Shown here: in pieces, positions 47,601 through 58,229 of the stretch | Position numbering within the stretch: position 1 is the first letter of the stretch | How the letters are laid out: each line of letters begins with the position of its first letter | Source of the DNA: Dichetophora obliterata | Taxonomy: Eukaryota > Arthropoda > Insecta > Diptera > Sciomyzidae | Assembly: GCA_963920525.1 (NCBI GenBank) | Contig: OY986436.1 | Span: forward strand, 184,653,496 to 184,717,495 | DNA: 64,000 nucleotides | Direction of reading: 5' to 3' | Position numbers and translations under genes: made by a program | Notes under the pieces: model-generated | Seen by the model: only the letters and a program-made list of their open reading frames with translations | Database searches by the model: none | Told to the model about the DNA's origin: nothing

Positions 47601-48010
47601 GTCCGTTAAGCCATTTAGATTTGTATAAATGTCAATTAAACAAACAAACCAGATAATAAGTTTCATTAATATAGACTTTGTGTTAAATTATATGAGCATT
47701 ATAGAATGAGTATTAAAGGAATTGAAGAATTTTCAAAGATTTTTTCGATTTTTTTAAGTTTTGAAAAATATTTCCCCAGTTATGATTCTATAACTTCAAA
47801 AGTATTTTTTCATATTACAAATTTATAAATGTTTGCAAATATGCGTTTATATCTTTCATTTAAGCTATCATTTGAATTGATCTAACGATTTTTGTATAAA
47901 TTTTCTTAATACTACATTTGTGAAAGAATTTAAAAAATATGGTTAATACTCAAAATTACCTCCTATACAGGCCATATATGCGATATCGGATAGTTTTATA
48001 ATTATATTTC
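44660..48010. other. AT-rich non-coding DNA
   Basis: A weak tRNA-like patch at about 44912-44975 (TGGCGGCTGTGG and TGTTCAAAACTC) may be an old SINE head. CTGTCTGACTGTCTGACTG repeat near 45834-45853. Reading frames near 46224-46454 and 46542-46775 show no motif. Confidence 0.45.
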
Positions 48011-48016
48011 GAAAAG

Positions 48017-48300
48017 CCTCAGAATTCGGTATTCGACCACAATTTACAAGTAGCTTTTCCCTGATAACATGTGATGGGCGTTGGGAAAGGGGGCGTGGCA
48101 CCTACTACACCACCTAAATTTGCGATATCAAATTGCTTTGGAGTTATAGGCCGCACAGCCTCGGAATTCGGTACTCGACCACAATTTACTCGTGCCGTTT
48201 CACTGATAGCATGTCATGCGCGTTTGGCAACGGGGGCGTGGCAGCAACACACAGTGTTTCCGCTAGTTATTTTTACCAGCGCGAAGATTTCCTTGTTTTG
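48017..48300. repeat. 141-bp tandem duplication, GC-richer
   Basis: CCTCAGAATTCGGTATTCGA (48017) and CCTCGGAATTCGGTACTCGA (48158) start two units, each ending in GGGGGCGTGGCA. Stands out from the AT-rich surroundings and may be an unrecognised repeat family. Confidence 0.75.
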
Positions 48301-48479
48301 TTTTGATGCGTGGTGAAAATATTTAGAAAAATTTCAAACCACCACGATACAGTCAACAAGCGAGATAAATTTGATACGCTCCATCAAGATCAGGTCTATT
48401 AAGATTATTGTGTTGCGTTTGCATACTTCGCCGGGTAAAGATGTTACATCCGTTTGGAAAGCATGATCAAAATCATTGG

Positions 48480-49255
48480 TGGCACCGTATATAATCTAGA
48501 ATTTTGTGTTTAGTTGAGTAAATGGATTCATTTAAAAATATGACATCGGAGACAAAATAAAAGTCACCGCAAGCGCTTCTCAATGGTTCATTTTGCAAGT
48601 AATTAGTTCTACAAAATTTCATATAAAGTAACTCAAAAGGTCTTCAAGGACAAGAACATTGAAGTATATTTTACTCAGTAAAAAGGGACTGTTAACATAT
48701 CCATGTAAAAGTTTTATAATCCAACTAACCTTAAGCATAGTTCTCCAATTCTTCAAAGAAGGAAGATTTTCTAGCTGTAGTCAATATTCATAAGGTGAAA
48801 ATTGAAAGTAGGTATCTCTATACAGATTGCGTAAGCAGAACACAAGAAACTTTTTTGAGCAGATTCAATATCGTCAATTTAGCACTCATATTGAGGACAC
48901 CAAACAACTGATGCATATTCTAAAATAGGCCTTACTAGTGACATGAATAAAGTTTTGGTTATAAGATGGTCGTTAAACTCCTTTGACCATCGTTTTATAA
49001 GCCCGAGAACTAATAATTATGCTAATATGACTGTGAAAGCGAAGTTTGTTGTCCATAGTTCCTCCAAGATCATCAAAAATATCTAAAGATCTAGTAAATA
49101 GTCCCCAATTTTGTAAGTATTTCTTAATGGTTGCTTACGAGAGAAAGTCATGTGTTTGCATTTCTTCATGTTGAGCAATTAATTTTACACCAGTAACAAA
49201 GTTGGTCAAGATCAGATGAGATATAGCATATTCTACACGATATCATAACATATTA
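48480..49255 (-). pseudogene. LINE family A RT C-terminal region, reverse strand
   Basis: Reading leftward: FDDLGGTMDNKLRFHSHIS, MVKGV, EYASVVWCPQYE-like text, SAQKSFLCSAYAI-like text, NLPSLKNWRTMLKVSW and LQNEPLRSACGDFYFVSDVI then STKHKILDYI. These parallel the plus-strand copy at 27363-27800. Frameshifts and stops throughout. Confidence 0.78.
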
Positions 49256-49262
49256 TGAAGTC

Positions 49263-49853
49263 GTGCAGTGCAAACTTGACTCGAGGTCCTTACATAAGCT
49301 CCTTGTCGCTTTTAATAATGCAGGTCGCTATGTATACGTCTTAGAAAGTTTGATCATATCTCTGTCTGTTGTAAAAAATTACTTGGTCGTGACTTACCAA
49401 GCTACCTGGAAGCTAGACATTGCAATTTCCTTCACCGGATCCTCTATACACGCAGTCCTACATAACTTTTTGAAAAGTTGAAGTTTTGGAGATCAAGTAG
49501 CAATATGAATCTTATGATCCCTAGATACATTTTCCTTAACTCCAGTAGATTGTTTTTCGTCAGCGTTATTTGGTCGTGGAATTCATTACCTAATAGTATT
49601 TAAAGCGTTTCTTATAAAAATAACTTTAAGCATTTAATTTTCAAACACTTCTCTTAGCTCCCAATTTTCTTTCACTTTAATTTTTTCTTCTCTTACTCTC
49701 TACTTAGTTTTCAAGGAATACTTGTTCACTGTCTAAATTTAAGTCCTTTTAAGTACAATTACTACTATTATATCCATTGTAAATTCGGCATGCAAAATAA
49801 TTGTTCTTATATGCCAACAATTGTTTAAAATAAATAATAATAATAATAATATA
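49263..49853 (+). pseudogene. LINE family B C-terminal region and 3' UTR with (AAT)n tail
   Basis: Translations give LHKLLVAFNNAGRYVYVLES and then, after shifts, SYLEARHCNFLHRIL-like text, SPTYLFEKLKFW, NMNLMIPRYIFLNSSRLFF and SWNSLPNSI. It matches the other family B copies and ends in an AAT repeat (49834-49850), a tail type used by I/jockey-related LINEs. It abuts a reversed family A copy, so they are separate insertions. Confidence 0.78.
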
Positions 49854-49859
49854 ATGAGA

Positions 49860-50385
49860 TATATGCCTCGCATCAAATCATGCTTCAAAGCAATTTTAAG
49901 AAAACCTTGTATTATTTGTGGGTAATATTGTATTTGCAATGTAATGTAATTCTAACTGATGCAGACAAGCATCTATATCTATACTTTTATATAAAATTGA
50001 ATTTCAAATTTTATGTCACCATTTTACTTTAAAATTACTTGGCCGATTTTTATGAAAAAAGTTTTAAAATATAGTACTTTTTCTACAGTTTTGTTTAAGG
50101 GTAATTTTCTTTCGAAATTTTAATAATAAGTATACATGATTAAAGTGTTTAGTTTTTTAAGTATCTTATGTTATATTTTAAGTGGAGATATAAAATAATA
50201 AAATTAAAATAACTTGGGGAAGTGTAGAAGACAAGGTCTTCATATAAGTACGGACCTATAAAAATTTCGATTTGCGCAGCGCAATGAAGAACTTGCATGT
50301 GTATGCAGAGATGGCTGCAGCCTTGTCCTCAAGTGGAATTTATGTCGCTTGGAATTTATGTCACCAGTATAGTCCACCAGGAGTG
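49860..50385. other. Non-coding stretch
   Basis: Text around 49970-50120 (ACTTTAAAATTACTTGG and CGATTTTTATGAAAAAAG) has the look of a dispersed repeat family, and 13610-13780 looks similar, but neither could be assigned. Confidence 0.35.
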
Positions 50386-50389
50386 GATT

Positions 50390-50830
50390 ATTAAAGTATA
50401 TGTACCCAATAAATATGGACTCTTGACATATTTATATAAAAGTTTCACAATCCAACAAGCATTAAACATAATTCTCCATTTTTTTAAAGGAAGTTTTAAG
50501 AGCTGTAACTGATATTCATAGTATGTAAAAATTAGTATTGCAATAAAGATTGCTTAGGTAAAGCAAAATAAATTTTTTCTGCACTGCTTCAATTTTATCT
50601 ATGTAACAACCTTATCGTGGGCATCATAACACTGAAGAGCTGGGTGGTTATACAAGCCAATTCACAAAACGAGGTGTAAAAAGCTTGGCTAAGAAAAAAA
50701 ATGTCTGTTCATGGGATGATAGATAGTTTTATTATCATCGCAAATCAAGAATTTTATAAACTGTTTCTTAGAAAATTAATTAAAAAATGTCGTACGAGGG
50801 AAGGCCTTAAATCTCAAAAAATCATATTTA
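50390..50830 (-). pseudogene. LINE family A fragment, reverse strand
   Basis: Reading leftward, frames give YIDKIEAVQKKFILLYLSNL, LKLPLKKWRIMFNACWIV-like text and LLYKYVKS, parallel to 48650-48900 reversed and 27590-27690. Heavily decayed. Confidence 0.68.
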
Positions 50831-50839
50831 CAGAAATAG

Positions 50840-51695
50840 GCAATAATATTCAATAAATAGTTTTTACTATTTAATTGAAATAATGTTAACACGTTTTATC
50901 ATTTTAATGCACTATCATTTAAAAAAAGAAATAAATTTTAAAAGAGTCAGCAAAAGTTAAGTCATTTTATAATTAGATACGAACGCTCAGAAGTGGCTAG
51001 CCAGATGCTGCAATGAGTTGAGATAAGGTTAAAAAAAAACAAATGCTTCGCAATTATATGCGGCATGAAATGCCACAAAGTTGCTGCTGTTGCTGCATCT
51101 TTGCTGCTGCCGTTGATCAAGCTAGTTGTGAGACATTAATTGGAATCTGAAAGTTATGTTTATTAACAACTTTTCAATCGCCAACGTTGCTGTGAGGACT
51201 ACAGTTGTTGTTGTTGTTAATATTGCTTATAGGCAATATTACTTGCTACCTTATGCTGCTGCTGCTTATTGCTTTTTGTTGTATTTTTATTTATGGCAAA
51301 TTTTAATGTAAAAATGTAATTAAAATTGATATGCGAAAAATTATTGATATTTCAAAATATTCTGCTATAGTTTTTTTAATGCACATTGTATGCAAATATG
51401 TTGTTATTGTTGGTATTTTGCATAATCTTTTTGCCTTCAAGCCAGGCAACACATTTGTATTTAGTTAGCTCTTCATTAAAGACAGAAGAAAAATTAAACA
51501 AAAGACTAAAGCAACGAACTTGGGTTTCTCCACTACATTAAAACAGCAGCATCAAATCGATTGAAATAGCATTTGATAATTTTTAAAAGCAAACATCCAA
51601 AAACAATACAACAACACACCAACGTTAAGCAAAAAACTATAACATTCAATACGTTTAGAGTTGCTAGTTTTGGCATGATGTAAAATACGTAAGAA
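50840..51695. other. Non-coding DNA with GCTGCTGCTG and GTTGTTG tracts
   Basis: Short repeats at 51080-51110, 51205-51220 and 51256-51270. No gene recognised. Confidence 0.55.
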
Positions 51696-52380
51696 TACAT
51701 CCCAGCTAGCACAGATTTCGATTTTTAAAAAAATATGTTATACAATAATTCGGTGGTATTTCACTTTTTTTAAGCAAATTTAGTCACAAGTGGGTTGTTT
51801 TAAGGTTTCAAATAAGTAATTTGTAACAAATCGTTCGTTTTGTTGCAAATAAATTAAACTACGGTGTTAATTATGTTACGAATAAATGCACTTGTTGTAT
51901 AAATCTTACATAATGTTTTGAAAAAAAAGAAGTAATTGTTACGTTAAATTAACATTATTACAACATTTCTTTCTGTAGCACCTATAAAAAATGTTTTTGT
52001 ATTATAATTGTAACAAATACAGCAACGAGATAGCAATCTAGATGCGACTAAGTTGCTTTATGTTTATATTAAGTTATATCAATTTCACAACAACGCAATG
52101 TTCAAAACTTCAGTTTGAAGATACTTTTATTAAATTATAGGGAAGTCACTACAACTAAATTTTTCAAAATTTTGCTGTGACACACTAAATGCCATAAGCA
52201 AAATATACATTTTATTGTTCACAAAAATTTCTGTGTTGCTTGTCAATTTCTTCATGTAAGCTTCTACTACCATAATCCATTTTTGTTTTATTTCAGCGTT
52301 CAACGATACTACCAAATTGAAAAAATTTTTCGTTGAATGGCAATGAATTAGCGTGAAATTATTTTGTTGAAATAAGGTTT

Positions 52381-52920
52381 TTATTCAGTTACAAAAACAT
52401 TGCAAATAGTCGTTGCAACCTTATGCTGAATTGAGGTTATTATTCAGTTGCTACAACTTTAGGAAACATATTTATAACTAAAAAAATGTAGTTAGGAAAA
52501 CTAACGTTGAATTGATGTTTTTATTAAGTTGAAAGAACATTAAAAATAATCATTGCAAGCTTGTGCTGTATCAAGCTTATTATTCAGTTGATGCGAGTTT
52601 AAAAAACATAATTGTAACTTATAAAATTTTGCTTGATATAATAACGATGTATTGAGGTTATTATTCAATTGCAAGAACTTTAGAAAAAACCATTGCAACT
52701 TATATAATGTAATTAGTCATATAAACGTTGTATTGCAGTTATCATTCAGTTGCTAGAAGTTTTGAATAAAATTATTGTAAGTAAATGCAGCATTAATTTT
52801 GTTATTCAGTTGCAACAACTTTAAAAAATATTTGTAACTTTTGATATTTAGTTAGTTGCAAAAACTATGTATTGAGGTTATTATTCAGTTGCAAGAACTT
52901 TTGAAAAAGTGTCTAAAAAC
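52381..52920. repeat. Degenerate minisatellite with alternating ~60 and ~80 bp units
   Basis: The phrase TTATTCAGTTGC(A/T)A and close variants recur at 52381, 52440, 52521, 52580, 52661, 52741, 52802 and 52881. The steps are 59, 81, 59, 81, 80, 61 and 79, so most units pair into a 140-bp higher-order repeat with one unpaired 80-bp unit. Other shared words are GTATTGAGGTTATTATTCA and TTGTAACTTATA. Confidence 0.8.
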
Positions 52921-53107
52921 TTCATACTCGACATATTTGATTTTTTTCTACACTATGAATTTTGATTGAAATAAATTTAAATACAACTTTCTTTAGTATT
53001 TAGTATTTTCTTTTACAATTTTCAGTGGAATATGACACTAGAAACTTAAGAAAATTTTTTTAGCTATATATTAAAGATTATTACGCGGAGATTAAAAACT
53101 CGAAATA

Positions 53108-54326
53108 TTGGGGGTTGGAATTAATTTTAAAGGTTTTTTTCGGTTTTTGAGCATTTATTTAGAAACAACGGTACAATGTATATTATTCAAAGTATTGTCC
53201 ATCGTTAGCTACAACATTTTCCCATCTTTCTGGCAGCGTATGGATTCCGCGCCGGAAGAACGATTCGTCTTTTGAGGCAATCCACGAATCGACCCATTTT
53301 TTGGTATCCTCGTAAGAAGTGAAGCGCTGCTCAGCCAAGCCATGCGTCATCGATCTGAATAGGTGGTAGTCGGAAGGGGCTCTGTCAGGGCTATAAGGCG
53401 GGTGGGGTAGCACATCCCAATTCAGCGCCTCCAACGTTTCCTTGACGGTTCTTGCAACAACCTTTAATGCTCGGCTCAATTGCATCAATTGTTGTTGGTA
53501 GCGTTCCCCAGTGATGGTTTCGTTAGGTTTTAGCAGCTCATAGTACACGACACCCTTCTGATCCTACCAAATACACAGCATAAGCTTGGCGCCATGAATA
53601 TTCGGCTTGGCCCTCGATGTTGATGCATGGCGGGGTGGTCCCCACGATTTTTTTAGCTTAGGATTATCGTAATGGATCCACTTTTCATCGCCAGTGACAA
53701 TACGATGCAAAAAACTCTTCCTTTTATGCCGTTGAAGCAGTTCTTCGCACATGCAAAATCGCCGTTCAACGTCTCTCGGCTTCAACTGGTACGGCACCCA
53801 ATTTCCTTGCTTTTGAATCATTCCCATGGCTTTCAAGCGTTTGCCGACCGTTGATAAGTCGACTCCCAATGATTCTAACAATTCTTGAAGGGTTTGACAC
53901 GGGTCTTCATCGAGTAAAGCCTCCAATTCCTCATCTTCAAACTTTTTCGGCTGGCCCGGACGCTCTTTGTCTTCCGTATCAAAACCACCACTTTTAAACC
54001 GACGGAACCAGTACTCACAAGTAGAAATCGATGGAGCATAGTCCCCGTAAGCCCCAGTAAGCGTGCGTTGTGCTTCCACCGCTTTTTTCTTCAAATGGAA
54101 GCACAAAAGTAAACCTTCCCGCAAATTGCGTTTTGTTGGAACGAAAGTCGACATGTTCACAGAGAAAAAATATATGTTGTTTACACTTCAGTGGAATGAC
54201 ACATACTGAAAAATGAAGCTTACACAATGTGCTTTGAAATGAATATAGTCACAGGTGTGCCCGATGCGATCTATTGATAGTTACGACATCTCTTAGAAAA
54301 CCTTTAAAACTAATTCCAACCCCCAA
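53108..54326 (-). mobile_element. Mariner transposon nested in the 51701-54936 element
   Basis: About 30-bp TIRs starting TTGGGGGTTGGAATTA (53108-53137 and reverse complement 54297-54326, one mismatch), each flanked by TA (53106-53107, 54327-54328). Length 1219 bp, slightly short of the usual 1.3 kb because of an internal deletion. One transposase on the minus strand. Confidence 0.94.
53183..54154 (-). pseudogene. Mariner transposase with a stop and loss of the second catalytic Asp
   Basis: Start Met chosen at 54154 (MSTFVPTKRNLREG); an earlier in-frame Met at 54160 is possible. The N-terminal region has the two HTH-type segments (STCEYWFRRFKSGGFDTED, DLSTVGKRLKAMG). First catalytic Asp: HRIVTGDEKWIHYDN. 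An in-frame TAG at 53564-53566 replaces the Trp codon expected after CIW. The same frame goes on with KGVVYYELLKPNETITGERY. At about 53460, QLSRALK runs straight into VVARTVKETLE: the block that holds HDNARPH, about 20 residues, is missing, so the second Asp is gone. The third Asp block reads HPPYSPDRAPSDYHLF. The C-terminus ends VVANDGQYFE. Catalytically dead. Confidence 0.93.
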
Positions 54327-54944
54327 TATTTCATATTTCCAAATTATTTTAAAAATTTTTATTTTTTGAGTGAGTTTTCTAGAGGTAAAACACAAGCATT
54401 CAACGAAAAAATTGCCTTGGAGTGAAATTTTAGTGTATAACTCTTCATATTTTCAATTTAATTTCACATCTCTTAATTACATTCCAATTTTTCTTTGAGT
54501 TTTAAAATACACTCCAAAAAATGATCACTGGTTTAATGAAAATTATTTTAAGGAATTGTGTACGCAAAACATTTTAAAACTTTTTAAGAACTTATTATTT
54601 CCAATCAGAAAAATTTATGTCATCAGTAATCCTTTCTTATTAATAAATCTGTCATTATAACAAAAAATCTGTCATTATCAATAAAATAAAATATTTGTTA
54701 CATTTACGTTATTTTAACTGAATTGTAAGGTAAGAATAACATAATAAAATCTTCTTTGGATGTTTCAAGTATTTATAACATTATTACATCCTATTTTTCG
54801 CCTAATTGCAACCTAAGTTGTAACAAAATAAGCGTTAAATATCTGCTTTTTCTGTTGTAATTACGTACAATTACAATTTATATCTGTATTGGCGACTCTT
54901 TTGCGACATTTTTGCAACCTTTTTGTGCTAGCTGGGATATATTC

Positions 54945-55868
54945 AAATTTTTTAACTTACTTCAATAGCTAATGCTTTGTTTTCCCATTGCAACAGATTA
55001 ATTTGCAAAAGTAAGACTCACAATACATTATCTTGCAAAGTTGAAAAAGACACAAAAATATATAAATTAAAATACAACTCATTTGAATAAAATTTAGAAG
55101 CTTGCAATATTACAACGGGCATACATACATTTTTGACTGCCATTTCCTGTTCTGTGCCAAGCTCATCGAATTTCAAACAAATTAGCTTTTTTGTAATGCG
55201 AAAAATTAAACAAAAATTGCAAATTTCACGCATTTAATATTTTCATATTTTCTACCTCATTTACCGCACATTAGTCCTTAAAGCTGTCAAAAATTGTTGC
55301 ATCATTCTCTTTTTGGTTTTGCATTTTTAAGTTGCTAGTTGTTTCTTTAATTATTTGCCATTTATTTAATTTTATTTCCTTTGCTAGGCTCTGTTGCCTC
55401 AAATCGTTAGTTGGAACCGTTTGAATTCGGTAAATTTTACTTTCTTTTAATGCTATGCATTTTCCGGTATTTTCCACATTTGGTCTGCATCGCATTGCGT
55501 GACAAATGCATTAGTTAAAATTGCTTTTCTATGTTAATTTGAAATGTTGCTGCTACTAATGCGGTTTTGTCTCGTTCATTTTCTCTTAATGCATTTCTGT
55601 GTGTTATTGTTGTTGAAGTTGCTAATGTTGTTGTCTTCTTTCAGCATATGTGTTGAAATGAGTAAAAATTTTTTAATGAAAACCAAATTTGTTTGCTACG
55701 GTACATGAGTGGAGCAGAGAAAACGCCTATGACGCAGCTTCAATATTTCGAAAGCGATGTTGAGAGGATACAATAATTACTGAATTTCCCGGGGTGACAG
55801 TAAAAATAAATTTTGCTAGAGACCTAGTTGAAGCTGTTAATTTTTTGAGATAAGATATAGTAGAGAAT
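54945..55868. other. Non-coding AT-rich DNA
   Basis: No motif recognised; reading frames of about 70 codons on the minus strand (55018-55233, 55271-55495) show no family likeness. Confidence 0.5.
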
Positions 55869-55872
55869 AATA

Positions 55873-56266
55873 AGGGTTCTCAAATAAGCATGTAAACATG
55901 TATAGAATTTAAACTTTTGATGAGCGATAAAGTGTAAATAGCGTAAATGTCGACAAAATGGCGGCTGCGGCTACGACAGCATTATGACTTTTTTTCATTT
56001 TAAACCTTTTAAACACCTTCATTAGCATAGAAAAAAAAATAAAAACGTGTTCATATTTACTCCAACTACTTTAAATATGTAATGATTAGCGCCAATGGCA
56101 ACCCTCATTCACACACGTAGATTTACATGCTAGCTTACACTACAAAATAGGCTCGGAAATGATGTAAACTCACGCCCATACAAATTTTGACAGATAGTTT
56201 ACGCACATATAAGTTCACTAGGTTTACAATGTTTACGGGTCAGTTACATGCTTAGATGAGAACCCT
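55873..56266. mobile_element. 394 bp MITE with AGGGTTCTCA ends
   Basis: AGGGTTCTCAAATAAGCATG at the left pairs with the inverse of AGGGTTCTCATCTAAGCATG at the right (23 bases, two mismatches). TA flanks both sides (55871-55872, 56267-56268); a 3-bp AAT duplication is an alternative if the TIR starts one base earlier. GTAAAC/GTTTAC is repeated in both arms. No coding capacity. Confidence 0.72.
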
Positions 56267-56269
56267 TAA

Positions 56270-56685
56270 TATAACTGCAAACTTGTATTTTTTATTTACC
56301 CTCAACATCTGGTTTTGCGATTTTAAAACCGTATTTGGGTAGGTGTACGAATATTTTTTTAAATTTATTTTCTAATGCAATTATTATATTATCTGCATTC
56401 TATAGTTTCATGGAACTTATGTCGAATGCAGATTCTAAAATTATAATGAAATAAACAGTACACAAATTGAATGATTAAAATAAATAAAGTAGAAGAATGA
56501 TAAATTTAAAAATTTATATTTATAATAATAATATAATTAATCAATAAAATAATAAATAAGTAAAAAAATTTTAAATGAGCAAAAAATCAGTTTTGAAGAA
56601 TTATAACAAGAATATTATATATATACTTGCACATTGATTAAATTATTTAAAGCATCATATTTGAGTTCAAGAATATATGATTTTC
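56270..56685. other. AT-rich non-coding DNA
   Basis: Runs of ATAATAATA and AAATAAATA; nothing else recognised. Confidence 0.5.
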
Positions 56686-56689
56686 AGTC

Positions 56690-58220
56690 AGTTAAAAGTA
56701 CTTGTATATTCCAAAAGTTTTTCAAGTTAGACGGAAGACAATTATAAAGACTAGGAGGAATTGAATCATAAAAACCTAAGAAATGTTGGAGATTGTGCTG
56801 CGGAACTAACGCTATACTGCGATGATTTATCCTTAAAACATATTGAGAATGACGTCTCTTCTTTAAGTTACTATTGCAGTGTGTAAAAAATTAAAAAGAA
56901 ATTTCTATTTTTTATTAGAATATGATTCTGTAAGGTCTTACGAATACGTATAAAAAATTTTAGAAAAAAAATATAATATAGAAAAAAAGTTATAACATAT
57001 ATTATATTCATATGTCGCGTGATATTCAAGAACCATTAAATCTTTAATTGCGTTTTTCTCAAAACAAGGTTTTTCACAATGAATCTTGATTCATTGTGAT
57101 CCTTATAGACTCTGTTAAGCACTAGACCTATAAAAAGCCAAAAAACTTTTATATTTTTTTCTGTATGGCTGAAAGTTTCGACAAAAACGTGTTTTTTTGT
57201 AATTTTTTTTTTCAACGTATGCCATTTTTTATTTGCGTAGGTTGAGTGCTTAACTACAACCCTTAACTCAAGAATGCACTTTGATTTTTTACTTTCAGAC
57301 GCTTTGTAAATGCTGGAGACGAGAAGCCAATTGCAACAATTTTTTAAACACGCTGACTTTAACGACTTGTAGAAAATTAACGACAACTATAAGGACAACA
57401 AATTTTTTTTTTATCCTCATGAATAATTCTTCATTATGTAAAAAATTTTAATCATTAAAATTAATAATACTAGGTAACAAATTAATAAAAATGTGTTTTT
57501 TTTAGCTACACACTGTAACAGTACCTTAAAAACCTGCTCTATTGAAAAATTTAAGCACTTTTTAATAATATAAAAATTTCAACTGAATTGCAGACAGGAT
57601 ATACTTTTTTAGCGCAGTAGTATGATCAACTAAATTCATTTGCCGGTCAATGATAAGACCTAAATTTTGAAACAATTTTAAGAACATACACACACTATTG
57701 AAAGTATAAGGTTGCACTACCGAACAGCAAGTAGTTCTTAATTAGAAATTTGGAACAACCAGCGCTATGGAATATAAAATTTTCTACCTCAAGACGTTTC
57801 CTGCTACATTGAAATACAAAATTTTTGTTTAAACACTTAAAATAAGCTTGTGATATGAAAACCAATGTCTTAGTAGAGAAAGATCACGATTAATGTCGAC
57901 AGTTAGGTTAAAAACGATATTACATTCATAGGTATAAGTCAACAAAATCTATTTTTTTGTTCGAATTCTGTTGCAGAAAAAGCGAGTTGTTATAAATTAA
58001 AAACAAAACGGGACCTAAGCCAGAGCTTTAAGGGACGCCCATATCTATGCTTAAAAAGCCACTTAATTTTTTTTAACCTTTTTCGTTTGCTTTTTTTTTA
58101 GTTAGATATGAAAAGAACCAATTGAAAATATTACTTTTGACACCGCATTTATATAATTTGTTCAAAAGAATACCATGATCAACTTTCAGTAGCTTTCGTG
58201 TCAGTAGCTTTCGTTATATC
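56690..58220 (-). pseudogene. LINE remnant (RT to C-terminus), reverse strand
   Basis: Reading leftward from about 58200: VDHGILLNKLYKCGVKSNIF then NWFFSYL (region after RT motif A), LSGFLSIDMGVP and LGPVLFLIYNNSLFLQQNS (motif B, stop inside), then decayed text such as CSRKRLEVENFIFHSAGCSK. Near 56720-56870: RINHRSIALVPQHNLQ and GFYDSIPPSLYNCLPSNLKN, a LINE C-terminal signature. Motif C is lost. Distinct from families A and B. Confidence 0.72.
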
Positions 58221-58229
58221 AATTTACTT

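Larger units (their letters stand above)
51701..54936. mobile_element. Unassigned TIR element carrying a minisatellite and a nested mariner
   Basis: CCCAGCTAGCACA (51701-51713) and its exact reverse complement (54924-54936) bound the region. Flanks are ATACAT (left) and ATATAT (right), a possible 6-bp duplication with one mismatch. Without the mariner (53108-54326) the element is about 2.0 kb. It holds a degenerate tandem array at 52381-52920 and inner segments rich in TTGCAA and TTACGTA motifs on both sides. TTTTTCGTTGAATG occurs on the left (52326-52339) and inverted on the right (near 54398-54411), hinting at a foldback-like layout. No transposase of its own. Superfamily unknown. Confidence 0.6.

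Noticed and set aside
48246..48300. CAGTGTTTCCGCTAG as a hAT-type TIR
   Set aside because: No inverted partner ending in CGGAAACACTG and no 8-bp duplication found.
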